Counted from the stretch's first letter, positions 11,320-24,805 are shown. The stretch is DNA of 64,000 bases from Rhizoclosmatium globosum (GCA_002104985.1 MCGO01000018.1:434001-498000); one strand, 5' to 3'. Made by a program: numbers and translations. Notes: generated by a model not told the origin, from the letters alone.

Positions 11320-14300
11320 CTAAATCATATCTGCATCAGCTTGAAGGGCGAATACTTTCTGACCTGCGTGAATGGTCCAGCACAGCAAATCGTCGGATGC
11401 ATCAGTCGTCCACATATGAGAATCAAACAATCGATCCACCGTGCCATCGCGTTTCCGCAGCATAATCCATCCCTTGGAATCAATCCAAAAACGGGTGGAT
11501 CCAGAGGATTGTACCACCTTTAGCCTGTCAAATACTGAATCATAGTCATCCCCACTGATGGAAACCTTATCGATGCAATTTCCGTCACTCCAAACGCGAA
11601 CAGTTTCGTCATACGACGAAGAAACTACTGTTTTCGCATCCGCTAAAAATGCTACTGCCAGGATTGCTTTTGTGTGCCCTTCATATTCTTGAATGCACAG
11701 CCCACTCTCCATATCCCACAACTTGACCGAGCCATCATATCCTCCCACAGCAATAAACTTCTCATTTGGTGAAATACATAATGCTCGAATCATGATATCT
11801 TGCTTCATTGTCTTGACGCAGTGACCTGTCACTGTACTCCACAACTTGATATATCCTTCTTTATCCCCAGCAACAACAATCTTGGACTTGGAAGACACAG
11901 CAATCGCCATAATGGTACAATGATGTTCCTGTTTCTCTGTCGAATCATCTTGATTACCTTCAAGAAGTGGAGTATCGTTGAGGTTCCATACACGTACAGA
12001 CCGATCCCTCGATCCAGATACGAGACATCTGTCATCAATTGAAAATGAGACAGTCCATACTGGAAGTAAATGCCCCTTCAATACTTTGATCACTTGGCCA
12101 GTCTCCACAGACCAAACTTTGATATCCGTTTGGAATCCTGAGGCAGAAGCTATTATTTTGCCATCTTGTGATAAGGCAACCGAAAACACTTCTCCTTCGG
12201 TATCGTCGAAAGTCTTAACACACACTCCGCTCGTCAGATCCCATATCTTGATAGTCTTGTCCGACGAACATGAAACAATTGACGTGCCATCTGTGCTCCA
12301 TACAACTTCTCTTACCAACTGCCCATGTCCTTCAAAAGTATGAATACACTCTCCCGTCTCCAAACTCCACACTTTGACTAAATGATCATGCCCCCCAGAC
12401 ACAACAAGCTTCCCGTCCCAACGCACAGCAACAGTCCTAACACTCCCCAAATGCCCCTCCAAAACCATCCCCTCCTGCCCCCCTCCAAATCCCAAACTCT
12501 AACCGTTTTATCCTTCGCCCCAGCAACAACAACCCTCCCACATACATCAACCCCAAACACATCCGCCCCAACATCCCACACCCGTACACACTTCCCCGTC
12601 CCCAAATCCCACACCCGCACACTCCGATCCAAAGACCCACTAACAACAACCCCACCCCCTCCACACTTCACCCCCGTCACATCCCTCACATGCCCACAAA
12701 GCGTCACCCAACACTCCCCCGTCTCCCCATTCCAAACCCGTATCCCACCCTCCTGCGCGCTCGACACAATCGCCGAACCGTCAGGAGTGTACACCGCGGA
12801 CGTGACGGTCCCAGCGTGTCCGTGGAACTCTCGCGGGCCCCAGGACGGCTCTGCGCCGAGGACCATGCGCGCGGGTACCATGTGTGCGTATGTCCGTGCG
12901 TACAGTGTATCCTGCGGTGCGGCGAGGAGCGCGTGTCTGTATACTTGGAGTGGGGAGGGGACGATCTGTGTGCGGAAGTTTGTGGCGGTGTTGAGGAGGT
13001 CTGTGAGGAGTGTGTGGGAGACTTGTTCTGTTTTTGGGAGGCGTGGTTTTATGTGGGTTGTTATGGAGGTGAAGAGGGTTGGAAGGGATGTGAGGAGGAG
13101 GAGGGATTCGAGGTAGAAGGGGAGGGTTGTTGTGCAGAATTTTTGGAGGGTTGTGAGGAGGGTTGATTGGGTTGGTGTGGTTGGTGAGGGCGATGGGGTG
13201 AAGGCGGCGTGGAAGTGGGTTGGCCAGTATTCGATTGCGTATTGGACGTCTTCAGGGAAAAGTTTAGGCTGGAGAGAGTTTCTGGAGTGTAATCGAGGGT
13301 GGGAGAGAGATTTGCCATGTTTTCGTGGAGGTTTGAGCAAGAATTTCGAGGCATCTAGTGGCGAGAACTGCATCTATTGGTTGAATCGTGTATGACGCGT
13401 TACATCGGTTGGGTCGGACAGGTAGTCTTTCACGCTCTTGTGGATGACTGACACAACCCCATTCTCAATTTTGAGAATCGAACGGAACTAAAATCGACCG
13501 TTAATAATGTATACATAAATAAAGCAGAATACCTCAGCAACAACAGTCTCAACTTGACTTTCAGTCAAGTTCCCGATGTTCACAAGACTGAGTATTCCCA
13601 AAGGCTTTTGAACACCTAATATTACTTCAAACACATTGCGGAACAATGCACACTTTTCTCCTGTTGAATCGTTTTTGAAAGCACGATCCAGAATCGCCTT
13701 ATAGACACCATCGGGACCCATCGTAAACTCTTCAATCACATTAAGGGAAGCAGACGGGGTCAAATACTGTTGACGAAGGTATTCGCAAATGTTACGAGCG
13801 TAAATGAAGAGGCCGTCCGACTTTTCAACCAACAGATTAAAACATTTCTCAATGTCTGCATTTGCAGAGGGTTTAAATCGCTTCACATTGCGTCTACTTT
13901 GCTCCTGATGAAAATGTTGAGATCTTCTTTGTTATTCTCGGCCGAAGGACTGAGAATGAATGGATTCAATGTGTTCAAGCTGTAGTAAATGTCACTTTCG
14001 GGACGACCTGTGGTCAAGATTTTTACGAAACTAGGTAATTTGATGCAGACAGATGTCAAAATAGTCAAAACTGACTTTCGCGTCAAAATATCCAATTCGT
14101 CCAATGCATCAATCACGATCAAGAGAGTCTGTTCTTGCATTGGCAGCTTATTGAGTCCTTCAACTACAATAGATTCGAATGCCGAAACAGGGTCTCGCAA
14201 AATACTTTGCTTGTTCTCATCCTTTACTCGCACATGGTCTGCTTTCAACTCCGCCTCAATATGAAGTCTAAATGATTCATTCTTAACTGATGTATATAGA

Positions 14301-16074
14301 TTCCAGATGATGGTTGACACAAGAGCAACAGGATCACGCTTTCTTTCATCGTTGTGTCTGCAGAAGAATATCGATCCAACGGAATACGAAGCAGGAAGAT
14401 TGACCAACAAGCTGTATGCAATCAACGACTTTCCAGTTCCCGCACCACCGTTCATCCACATGGCTCTTTCACCTGTATCAAGCCATTCGTTCAGTGCTTC
14501 AACCACCCACATTCTTGTGCCACGAACGTATTCAGATTCGTACGCTTTGATGTCAGCAGACGAATCGACTGGATTAAGCCACGACTTTACATTCATCAAA
14601 GACGTCCCCATGTCGGATTCGGATACCTGCCCGCCAAAAGCATTCTCAACTTCTTTCCGTAGGGAATCGAAAGCTCTGGACCATTCCTCTGAATAAACAG
14701 CGTATCGCTTAAAGTCAGAATATAGAGCGCCTGCAGTAATGAGGAAGGGAACGCCGTAGCTTTGCTTGAGTTCGTTGATATCCTCGCCGTCTTCGAAAAG
14801 GTAAACCGGAATCACACGCTTCTTCAAGTCCGCTGCGAAATTGATTTCGTAATTACAGTTTGCTGATTCCTGTTAGAAGTTGAGAGGAGACAAAAGTCAA
14901 AAATCAAGATTATGCTTACAAGGTATCCCTTTGAGAGGCATACAATCACAACCTTACTCGACGAGATACCGCCAGACATTGCAGAATAAATGTTGCCTTG
15001 CATCTTGTTGTGGTCCATCCAGATTGTTAAGTGGGGCATGCGTGTTTTGAGTTCATGGACGATTGCAGCAACCTGCGCTTTCGTGCTCCAGCTGTAAGAA
15101 ATGAAAATATCGTATTGCTGACGCGACTTGGGGTCTTGCGGGGGCGTGTTTCGGAACGAACTTGTAACAGAGAGAATATTGGTGGTTTGAATGGGAAGTT
15201 CAAAGACTAGGTTGTATGAATTTGCACAAGCTCGCTCGAATATTTCCGCCTTATCTACAATAACCTTATTGTTTGTCTTGCTATCGACATAGTGAATCGT
15301 AAAGTCTTGATTGGAAAGCTGGAATTGTTTCATAATCTGTGAAATCGTCTCTTAGCGCAAGAAAGAAGTTAAGTGACGAATTTTATATACCTCTGACTTG
15401 AGTAAGTTGATGTCGAATTCGGAGAGTTCAAGGACAGTTGGTAAACCACTGGATTGGCTGTTGCCAACTGAGACAACAACGAAGGAATGGTAATCGAATA
15501 CAACATCAGATTCTGTATTTCCACACGCTTCAGAATCTTTCCTAATGCTGCTCGCGGAGAAAGCAGTTTGCGTCTAGTGACTTCAGTGGTGGCATTGTGT
15601 AGTAGATTCGAATCGTCTGGTCCGATGGGAATTCAAATGCATTCACGATCTGTGAACGAAATTTAACGTATCCGTTTCTTTATACCAGCGATCAATACCT
15701 GCTCCCTCAAACAGGCCATAGTGGGTTCGGGAAGTGCGATCGATTGCTCTTCATCCTCCATCTCAAAAGGGCGGACAGTAACGACTAAATCATTCTCGTT
15801 TCTAATGGCATTCTTCGCTTGCGGACTCTGCCACATCGGAAAGGGCGGACTTTGTGTTGGTTGCCAAATTGGGGACAACTATGTGAGGTACATCCGGCGC
15901 GATTCTTCAATAGCTATTGAAGGAAGTACATTTGAGTTTGTTTGAGCTTCTTGCTTTGTTTTCAGTGTCGGTGGTGCCTTTGGTGGGGGGCTGGCCTTGT
16001 TCTGGAGTAGAAGCCAGCTGATTATAGACTAAAAGACTGCATGTAATACTACGCTTTGATTCCTTGTTTCCCAT
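11320..16074 (-). CDS. NLR-like STAND protein: myristoyl motif, TIR, NACHT, WD40 (copy 2)
   Basis: This paralog of the 1.8-6.6 kb gene faces it tail to tail and is the better preserved. The N-terminus MGNKESK is again a myristoylation-type signal. It is followed by the small domain with MACLREQ, the ubiquitin/PB1-like module (IMKQFQLSNQDFTIHYVD), TIR (YDIFISYSWS, WMDHNKMQG, LSKGYL), NACHT (GGAGTGKS; LLIVIDALDELD) and a WD40 propeller of about ten repeats. The C-terminal 390 residues read in one open frame (12495-11320). The conserved intron inside TIR lies after GYL, at the same place as in copy 1. Frame breaks at about 13885, 13300, 12495 and 15595 each correspond to one missing base; that at 12480 is in a run of six G. 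Nothing here proves ligand or partner. Confidence 0.78.
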
Positions 16075-16434
16075 TGTGCTAGATGCTGAGTAGCTATGAG
16101 TTGGACAAAGAACTTGGCAAGTGACTGAAGAAGGTGTTTCAGGCAGCAATACAGTAAAATATGGACAGAAGGCATATGTAATCATTATCATCATTTTGCC
16201 AATTGAAGAATATGCGTGATTTTTATTCCCATATGTTGTGGCATATTGGTTCAGGTTCCGGGTATTACTCTTTGACTACTTTTCCACTGTGTCTCCAATA
16301 TCTCCGTCTTTCATTATTGTTAACTTGTATTTTCTCTTTGGTTCGGTTTCTTTCCTCCTCGTTCCATAATAAAGCAATGAAAGGGGAGAACTGTCCTTTC
16401 CATCACTTTCTTTGAAATTCTTCACGCTCACGCA

Positions 16435-17839
16435 ATGGCTGCCACAACGACAACAAACCAAAGTGAGTGACTCCCAATTAAACACTGAAACCATCCTAGC
16501 TGTCGATCTGTGCCTGATCTGTGCCTGAACCAATGGCGTGATTGCTGCTGTCCTGAAATGAGGCAATGGGATCAAGTATCCAGCTACTCAAACATCGCAA
16601 AACAGCACACGCTCTCCCTTCTCTTCTCGTTAATGGTGTTTTCTATACACTTCAGAAGATCACTCGTCCCCCTTTTCCTTCACCGAACCCACATCCAAAC
16701 CAAAGCAACTAACCTGCAAATTCAGCAAACTGGAAGAACGTTGGAAACTGGCACTGGGTCGAAAAGAACTGTATGCCATGGGCTAAGGAGTACGTTTCGA
16801 CGCAGCTCACTGGTGTCGTTGTGGAGCAGAACGGAACTAAGGTTGAGACTACCGAAGTCACTGGATTTGCTGGAGACGCCGATATCAACCAACGTAAAGG
16901 AAAGCTTATTACTGTGTACGATGTCAACTTCAACGTCAACTGGAAGGGTGAGTCTCTTGCGCTATTTCATCTGTTTCTCATTCAGTACTCTCTCTTGCAG
17001 CTACAAATGCCGAGGGAAAGCAAGTCTCTGGCCGTATCAATGTACCAGAATTTATGCATGACACAGATGCAGATGACCTTGTTGTCGAGGTTACCACCAA
17101 CACCCAAGACGCGGAATCGGAAGCTGCTCGTTCTATTGTTATCAAGAGCCTTGTCCCTCTCCTCAAGCAGAAGTTGGAGAACTTTCGTCTGAAATGATTG
17201 CCAGTTGAGTAATTTAGTCATTATTTATGTTCTCAACTTAACGTCTGAGTAGAGAATGGAAAGGATGTTCACATTTCAAAAGATGAAATGGTTGGCCATC
17301 CAACTGGAACTACCTACAAGCCAAACCACCTGCTCCAGATGCCAAAGAAGCTGCCAAAGCTGCTCCTGCAGTCCATCATCCGTTGTGGAGGACTCAGCAC
17401 CATCACCATGAACACAGAATTTGTCTGCAGTGCAGCTGACCTTTACAACTCATTCCTGGACCAGGGACGAGTCCAAGCCTGGAGCAGAGGCCCAGCTCAA
17501 ATTAAGCCAGAAGTTGGAGCTGAAATTTCACTGTTTGGCGGAAACGTTACTGGAAAGATTTTGGAGCTCGTTCCAAACCAGAAATTGTGAAGACGTGGCG
17601 TTTGAAGTCTTGGCCAGCCAATCACTACAGTACTGTGACTCTTTGTTCGAAGAGCAGCGCGAAAGTGTCAACTTGCGATTGACTCAAACTGAAGTTCCAA
17701 TTGGAGAGAAAGATCTTACCACCAAGAACTGGACTGGATACTACTTCAACGGAATTAAGACTGCTTTTGGGTAAGGATCGCTCGACTTTAATTGTGATAA
17801 ACTAACAGTTATTCTAGTTTCGGAGCTGTTGGTTTCTAA
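16435..17839 (+). CDS. AHA1: Activator of Hsp90 ATPase, Aha1
   Basis: Exon 1 (16435-16462, MAATTTTNQ) is joined over a 263-nt intron to NWKNVGNWHWVEKNCMPWA, the signature of the Aha1 N-terminal domain that binds the Hsp90 middle domain and stimulates its ATPase. The C-terminal AHSA1 domain follows (STITMNTEFVCSAADLYNSF, then W.GYYFNGIKTAFG and a short last exon FGAVGF). Introns are at 16463-16725, about 16947-17000, about 17204-17253 and 17773-17819. Frame changes near 17330, 17390 and 17586 each correct with one base, so the gene is probably intact in the organism. It is a cytosolic co-chaperone. The first intron is several times longer than its neighbours. Confidence 0.88.
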
Positions 17840-17949
17840 AGTGGACACTGAAGTTTAAAGCTGTTGATTTGGTGCATTTTGAGAGTATAAATACATGAAA
17901 AGTGATGGATCGTTGGCATAATACTGTCCACTTATTTTATTTCAGAACA

Positions 17950-20051
17950 TTAATCGCTCATAATTTCGTCAACTTCTTCGCTGGGCCCTCTTCCTCTGTC
18001 CTTCGGCTGTTAAGATAACTCTTCATGTTGCGCATCTGGAATCAAGTCTTAGTACTACACAAAAAAAGTGTCATGGCGCCTCACCAAGTGGAGATAATTC
18101 TCTCCCTTCGCTTCAATTTCTTGGATAAGGTGTTGGAATTCCTGTCTCGCGTAACTTTCACGCTTAAATCGATCCACTTGCACTTTGAGGTCCCGATTCT
18201 CCTCAATCAAGTTCTGCAGTTTTATCGTTTTGATTTCTGTTGTGTTACGAAGTTCGGCAACATCGTCAATAAGAAGACTAAATGAAAGATAAGCTTTAAC
18301 TCAGGCTCTTGCCAAATGATTTGTTCTACCTTTTGTCTTGGCCAATTTGGATTAGGTCGCGCTCTTGAGCCTTTGCACGATCCTCCAATTCTTCACATCT
18401 TTCTTCAAGAATGTTTCGGGTCTCAAGAGCTGATTAAGAGAGGTCAGTCCGATTTATAAAGTTTGGTTGTAAAATAATTTACCAGTGTTCAGGGCATTTT
18501 CCATTGAATTCACCTGCATTGCAGATGAGTAATTTAAGATGCAAGAATTTAATGTAAGTACCTGGGCGCGCAGATCTTGAATCTTTCTATCCTTATTATC
18601 AATCGAGATCTTCAGCATGGCATATTCATCTTTAACGCGATTGAATTCTTGCTTCAATTCATCGGCTTCACGAATGTGGTCAGATCGTTTTTGAATCTTT
18701 TGCTCTCGGGCTTCAAATTCCTGATGGTAATTTATCAGATACTGAGGTTGTAATAGAGTCATCACATACTCGTCTCAATCGCCTCTGGACTTCCTCGAGC
18801 TCATTTTTCAAAGTTACGTTTGCTTTCACCAATTCTTCACAATCTTGAACAACTCTGAGTTTCATATGCTCTTCTTGTTTCGCTCTAGTTACCGCTTGCT
18901 GCATTTCAATCATCAAGTTTTCATTTTCTTTTCTAAGATCTGCGGAACGGTTCTTCTCAGCTTGAAGTTCATCCCCAAGTATGTTTGCATCGTGGTCATC
19001 TAATTTAGACTACACAACAATTAATCATCTTTCAGTTTCAAAAGAGTGACGAACCTGAATGATGAATTCTGCTTGTGGAGCTCCTCTACTCGAACTTTGA
19101 GCGTCGCATTGATGTGCAATAGTTCTTCTACTTGGTCCCGGTATTTTTTAGCATCATCAATCGCATGTTGTAATGTTGTTTGTTGTTGCTGCCTTTCCAC
19201 TGCATTTCGTTGATGAGTTTTTTGCAAACGTTGGTGTTCACTAATTGCTATTTCCGACTTTTTCCTGTGTGCTAAAAGTTCTCCATAGAGTTTATCCTTT
19301 TCCGCTGTGTGGTGCTCTGGCCATTTGAAGTTTTTTAGCGTTACATGTAAAACTGCAGTCCAACAAACCGCGAATCTTCTTAATCTCATCCTTTAATTCT
19401 TCGCACTCTTTTTGAGCCGCTTGTAGGCTTAATTCCAGTACTTGCTCGTTGGTTTTCATCTTTTCGAATTGGTCCTCGAATTTCTGACAGGAATGAGTAA
19501 TATACGGCAATGATGGAATAAATAGACTCACTTTCAGCTCGCGCTTATGGCTGTCTTGTAGCTCGATGTACTTGGACTTTAAACCCTTGATGGCATCGTT
19601 CAATGGTGCAGCTCCATGGCCTCCTTGCATATCAATTGAAGAGTTTGCATATGATTTGAGCCACCTCCCGCCATCCCAGATGTTGTATTTGATTCCCCTT
19701 TGTTGCTTCGTCTGACAAAAGTTCAGAAGAATCAAGACGTTTTGGAGAACTCACAAATATCGAGTTTCTAACTCCAACAGATATACTTGTTGCTGAAGAT
19801 TTCGAATATATTCTTCTTCGACGCGAGATCTATTGGCCCCTGAGCAGGCTTTCCACTTCCAGCCGTCTTTGGAGTTGTTGCCTTTCCAGGGCACCCTTTG
19901 TCATAGGAAACCCTTTCCCCAAAGGAGACTTGAGTGAAAAGGCTGGATATGTGTTACTTGCCGCAGGAGATGCGTGCGGGTACGTTGGTGACATCCACAC
20001 GCGAACTAATGACAATTCTTTCTGGAAAATTAATTTGCGACTATCTTGCAT
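17950..20051 (-). CDS. Long coiled-coil protein, family not recognised
   Basis: From ATG 20051 (MQDSRKLIF) a short basic/Pro region leads into VEEEYIRNLQQQVYLLELE and then several hundred residues of coiled coil. Gln/Glu/Lys-rich heptads span 19700-18030 in at least six exons. The tail reads about NMKSYLNSRRTEEEG... and probably ends SEEVDEIMSD at 17950. The architecture and the NLQQQVYLLELE-type segment resemble ciliary or centrosomal coiled-coil proteins, but no family is identified. The gene follows the next one on the same strand with only 27 bp between them, so the two could also be parts of one gene split by a base loss. Confidence 0.5.
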
Positions 20052-20078
20052 GATAACTTAAAAAATCAAAAGTTAAGT

Positions 20079-23000
20079 TCATTCAGATTGGCGGATAGAC
20101 ATTTGACGAACAGACGTTTGTCGCATTGAATTTTGTCGTGGTGCCGTGCTGCAATATGCAGTAAGACTAGCCTTCCTCCCGGGTGCGACAACTGCCTTTT
20201 TCCCAAACAATGCTTCCAAGTGAGATTCAGAAAACAGCTCAGCCGTGATTGACCGTTCAACCACGATATCCTTTCCTTCAACCATTTTTTGATATTCATC
20301 CATTCTACGAGACGACGCAATAATACTTTCTCGTCTTTGATGTCCAGCCAATGCAGTTGCTTTTGCATGGGTGTTCATGAGTGCTGTAACGAAAGCTCTT
20401 TCTTTGAATATTGAAGCTGCTGTAACGGCTGGAGCACCTCCATTCGCGTTTCTTCTGTTCAACTGCTTTAAGATAGGGTTGTCAAGCTCCTTCATTAGCT
20501 CGTCACTGTTTGGAACCCAAATATGAGGCAAGACGCTCATCCAATGTTTTGGATCATTGGTACTATGAAGGTAAAAGTCCACTTTGATGTCATGTTCAAT
20601 AATATCGAGAACTTTGGCGAGGCGCGCTTTGTCTTTACTGGCTTCCAGCCGGTCTTGTACTCTGGCTTTTAATGCCTTTTTTAATTCAACCTGGCCGTCA
20701 GCTTGCCATTTTAAGAAATCTTGGCGTCTCTGTTTGCTGGGATCTTTTCTTTGCTCTGGTGCAGTTGGAGGTTTTGAGAAACCCGCATCATTGTCATTGA
20801 TGGTGGTCTTCTTTCATTGTTGATATTGATGTTCCTTCCTTTGCTTTTTGGATGGCTGATATTGGAGAAGTTGAATTTGTCTTTTTGTAGGCCTGCAATG
20901 GATTCTGTCACTTCACTTCCAAACTGTGTGAGTTGTTTGAAGCTCTCCCCATACTCATCTCCTTGCCCATTACTGAGCGCTGAAGGTTTTCCATAACTAT
21001 AAACGAACTCTTCCTTCTCGTTCAAATCATTCCCTCGAATTGCACAATCGCCTTTCCTTTTTGCCCGGAAGACGCTTATTTCAATGTCTTGAATCAGTTT
21101 GTCAAGGTCAACATCGCCAACGCTACACTTGATGCCGTGTGAATTGGATTTTACGTCTTTCGACTGACTCTTGAAGTTGAGGACTTTTTTGGAGATCGTG
21201 GCGAATCCGTTGTTGCTGATGATGTTGTGGCGCGATTTATTACAGCGATATTAGTGGACTCATATGAATACCCCAAATCTCTACAAGGGTTTGAATTTTA
21301 ATGACATAATCCACCAAGAAATGCATGACACTCAACTGTCCACATGTGTTCAACATCTGAATATACTTTCCAAACACAGGGTCTCTGCTTAGAGGACGGA
21401 TAAGATCCCAAGAATAGTTTCCATTTTGCTCTTGCGCTTTTTGGAGTTCGATGGCTCGTTTTGCGTTCTTTTCATCGATTTCTAGGGCCTCTCCCTCAAA
21501 CCAATGATAAAACGACGATTGGGATTGTTCTACTCATACGTCAGCGAAGCCTCGATAAAATTGCTCCTCACTTTTAAATGCGTTCGAATTTCATGGCATT
21601 TCTTTAACTCACTGGCAGGAAAACGTCCCTTGTTCAACGGAATATTTGGCAATGCATTCCTAACCATTAGGCGTTCCAAGAGATCGTCCTTTGTTTTGCC
21701 GAGAGTTGCCTTGTCCGTTCGCATCGAGACTCTTTTGAATTTGTAGGAACAGCTGTGACTCCTGGAGCGCTGTCTGATAGCGGCGGAAGCCTTTTTTTCA
21801 AATCAGTTCTTCCAATATTATAGTCATATGAAATATACCATTTTGTCGCTTTGAGTCGTTGTAATTCGTTTGAGTCTGATGTAATGGTAGGTCAATAGGT
21901 CTTTCAAATTGTATCTGTTTTGCGAATTTCCAAGTAGTCTCTGTCTTCTTTATCTTTGGACTGCTTAGATTTCAAAGTGACGGGGCGCAGCAGTAGCTGC
22001 ACAGTACGGCTTGATTATTTGATGCCGCACCCGACTCGTTCATTGATGGATTTGGAGCGATTGTTTTTTGAGTTTCCATTGTGGTATCCATGCGTTGCCA
22101 TTGTTGAAATCGAGGAGATATCTTGGATGGAAGGGGTTCGATTGGGAATAATGTTCTTTCCTTCCATTCATTTTCTTTATTGTTTCCAAGAGTTTAACTT
22201 CCTCATCAGTATTTCCCAAGACGTGCATGGTTTCCACCAATATCATACGCACTTTTCTCGCCAAATCCTGTGATTCACATTGTGACAGGCAGATTCCACA
22301 AGATTATTCACAAACTCAACAGTAAATATTCCACTCAAATCCTCAAGAACCAAATTTCCCACATGATACCAAAGTCATTGAAGCAAAAGGGAAGCTCATC
22401 AACAATCCAAGAAGTGACAATAAGACACGAAACAAGCTGTGCAGTTTTATGCCAGTTAGTTTCACAACGTTTAAAAACTACAAACCTTGATTTAACAACT
22501 TCAAATGAGATGATTCCTTCTGTTATTAGACTCGTCAACCTCCCGCGCATTCAGAAGTATGGTTATCGCCAAGCCACAAGCTTTGTTGAAGGGCTATCAT
22601 CACAAACAAATGATGGTAATGCGAGACTTCTATCGTTCCCAACAATAAGCCCAGCTCAGATAAATCATTCTATCCCATGCATCCAAGCATTGATTTAATT
22701 GTGCGGTGTTGATATTTTCTGTGAAAAGTTCTATCTTGGAGTCTTGGACCAGCTCCATAAAGTCGTTCACCATCGTTTCTATGGATTCAAACCATGTGAA
22801 ATTAGGGATAGATTCTTTCTTGATCGAAGCCATCGCTTTGGCTTTGAGGTATACATTGATTTCACGTGCTGTCTTTCCTTTCTTTAATGGTGGGTTGTCA
22901 GACGTGTGCCAGTCAATTCACTTGTTTCAGATCAGATTGCGATGTTGTGGCTACGGAAGAAAGTGAATTCCGTATGTGCTTTGTTCACTTCGTCGCTGCA

Positions 23001-23088
23001 AATAAGTCTTTGCTGTCCAAATCTGAGATGAGGATATTGGCGTAAAGAGGTATTCAATTGAGTTGTTTGTTGTTGCGGTAGAATCCAT
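20079..23088 (-). CDS. Large helical protein, family not recognised, multi-exon
   Basis: The proposed start is ATG 23088 (MDSTATTNNSIEYLF). Readable blocks include a helical segment with CLDAWDRMIYLSWAYCW (about 22640-22830), a block at 22040-22264, LGKTKDDLLERLM (about 21690), a charged helix starting DPSKQRRQDFLKWQ (about 20740) and a compact final ORF of about 167 residues (20582-20079) ending in repeated SxRQ motifs (RQTSVRQMSIRQ). Exon joins between 21300 and 22700 are uncertain and some frame breaks are likely. No catalytic motif or membrane segment is visible. Its close coupling to the coiled-coil gene downstream suggests a structural, perhaps flagellar role, which is inference only. 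Confidence 0.4.
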
Positions 23089-23211
23089 ATTTGGAAAAGT
23101 GGGTTTTGAGGGCAAAAAAAATCATGTTTCAACAAGGTACACTGCGTTTGAAAGCACAGCAAAAATAAGAACAAGTGATAAAGGAACTATACAGCCTATT
23201 ATCTTCCTCCC

Positions 23212-24577
23212 TTATTTCTTCTCTTCGTCCTTTTTCAACAAATCCTTGAAACGTGGGTCATTCGGGTCAACTCCAGGAAGTGTCCCAAGCAGGTTGCTCA
23301 AGTCTGGGTTCTAAACACAAGTGCATAGAGGTGAGCTTAACGGAAAGAACTTCAAAACCACAAAACGCGTACCTGCGATGAAGAGCCTGCGTTTCCACTT
23401 CCAGAATCTTGCATCGACAAAGCAATCGCCTTTGCAATTTCATCATCATCTTCTTCCATAGCATCACCGGGTTGCTGCACACCATCACGTAATTAGATAT
23501 ACATTCACACCAGTTGAACAGTTGAAAACACTCACCGCTCCACCCATCGACAAGGCCAACGCTTGAGCAAGCATATCATCTTCAACAGTTCCTCTAACAG
23601 CAGGTGCAGCAGGAGCCGCAGCAGCAGCACCAGAATCCACCGCCATCGCATCCCCTCCACTGGATGCACCACCTCCATTCAAGCCTCCTGTCTCGCTCTC
23701 TCCTCCTCCATCGAAATTCTCAACGCAAGCGCCAACTCAGGGTCCAAACTAGGGTCGACTCCAAACTCGAAACCACCAGCTCCACCAGCACTGAATCCAG
23801 CAGGTGGCGCGCCGTCTCGTCCGCCAAAATCGGACTGCTAATCAGGATATCGCTCAAGACATGTGGACCTGGTGGAACAGTGACTAAATGCGAGTTGTCG
23901 CTCGAGTTGACAGCGTTGATGAAAGCCTCGAGTTTTGCAGTGTTTTCCTGGTCTTCACCGAAATTGACAATGTCGACTGCAATGTTGTTCTTTTTGAGCT
24001 TCTTTCCGAGTTTTACAAGAGACTTTTCGTCTTCGGGTAATGGGGAGCCAACAAAGACGATGATACGTTGACGTTGGTTTTTGTTTTGACGGTGCTTCAA
24101 GGCAAGCTAACATACGCTGTTAGCTTCTCTAGAAACCTAACAGCAGGATTCCTGTCTGTTAATACACACCTGAGCAATCTGGACACCCGTTGAAATGTTT
24201 GGTTTCTCGCTGATTCTGACCTTGTGTAGGGCCGTCAGAATCTTTCCAATCTCTGCTGTGAGGGTAACAAGGACTTCTGGGCTATATCATTCTTAGTTAG
24301 GAGGGAAGGAGCGGGAAAGAGGCTCGCAAGGAACACGCACCCCTTTCCAGCCATTGTCATTAGTCCCACAGTGTTTTCAGGGTTCGACTGAATCTTTGCG
24401 TTGAAGAGAAGAGTGACAGCGTCGTTCTGGGCCTCGAGACGAGACGGAGTAAAGTCTCCGTTGCGCATCCATTCGGAGTTGTCCAATCTTTTGGTTTGGT
24501 CCTTGTTAGCGACTGCTTCCCTCTTTAAAGCCCTTTCATAGCACTACTCACACAAGGAAACAGGCTTCTAAGACCAT
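23212..24577 (-). CDS. RPN10: 26S proteasome ubiquitin receptor Rpn10/PSMD4
   Basis: Exon 1 reads MVLEACFLV. Then comes [19 protein letters not shown], the start of the Rpn10 von Willebrand A domain that anchors the subunit between lid and base. The VWA domain continues through [28 protein letters not shown] and [14 protein letters not shown]. Three acidic helices follow, of ubiquitin-interacting-motif type: [24 protein letters not shown] and [10 protein letters not shown]. The tail [19 protein letters not shown] with a Lys-rich end matches fungal and animal homologs. At least four introns are present. A frame change at about 23833 sits in a TTTT run and is best explained as one missing T. 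The leader contains a GGTT-repeat tract on the + strand. Confidence 0.92.
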
Positions 24578-24805
24578 ATTGGGTGTATCGTTTTGATGGT
24601 TGGTGGAAGGTTCTTGAGTAGTTGGTTGGTGCTGGGTCCTCCCAAGATTTTTTGTAGTGTGGAGACGCGTCTTCTCCTCTTCCTCTCCTTCACAATAAAT
24701 CCATTAATTTATCTACCAATTCCAAATCACGTCAGAAAATAAATACGAGCAGAAGAGTATACGTATGATACATTGGCGAAGAAAAAAACAACAGGACCCC
24801 GTCTA

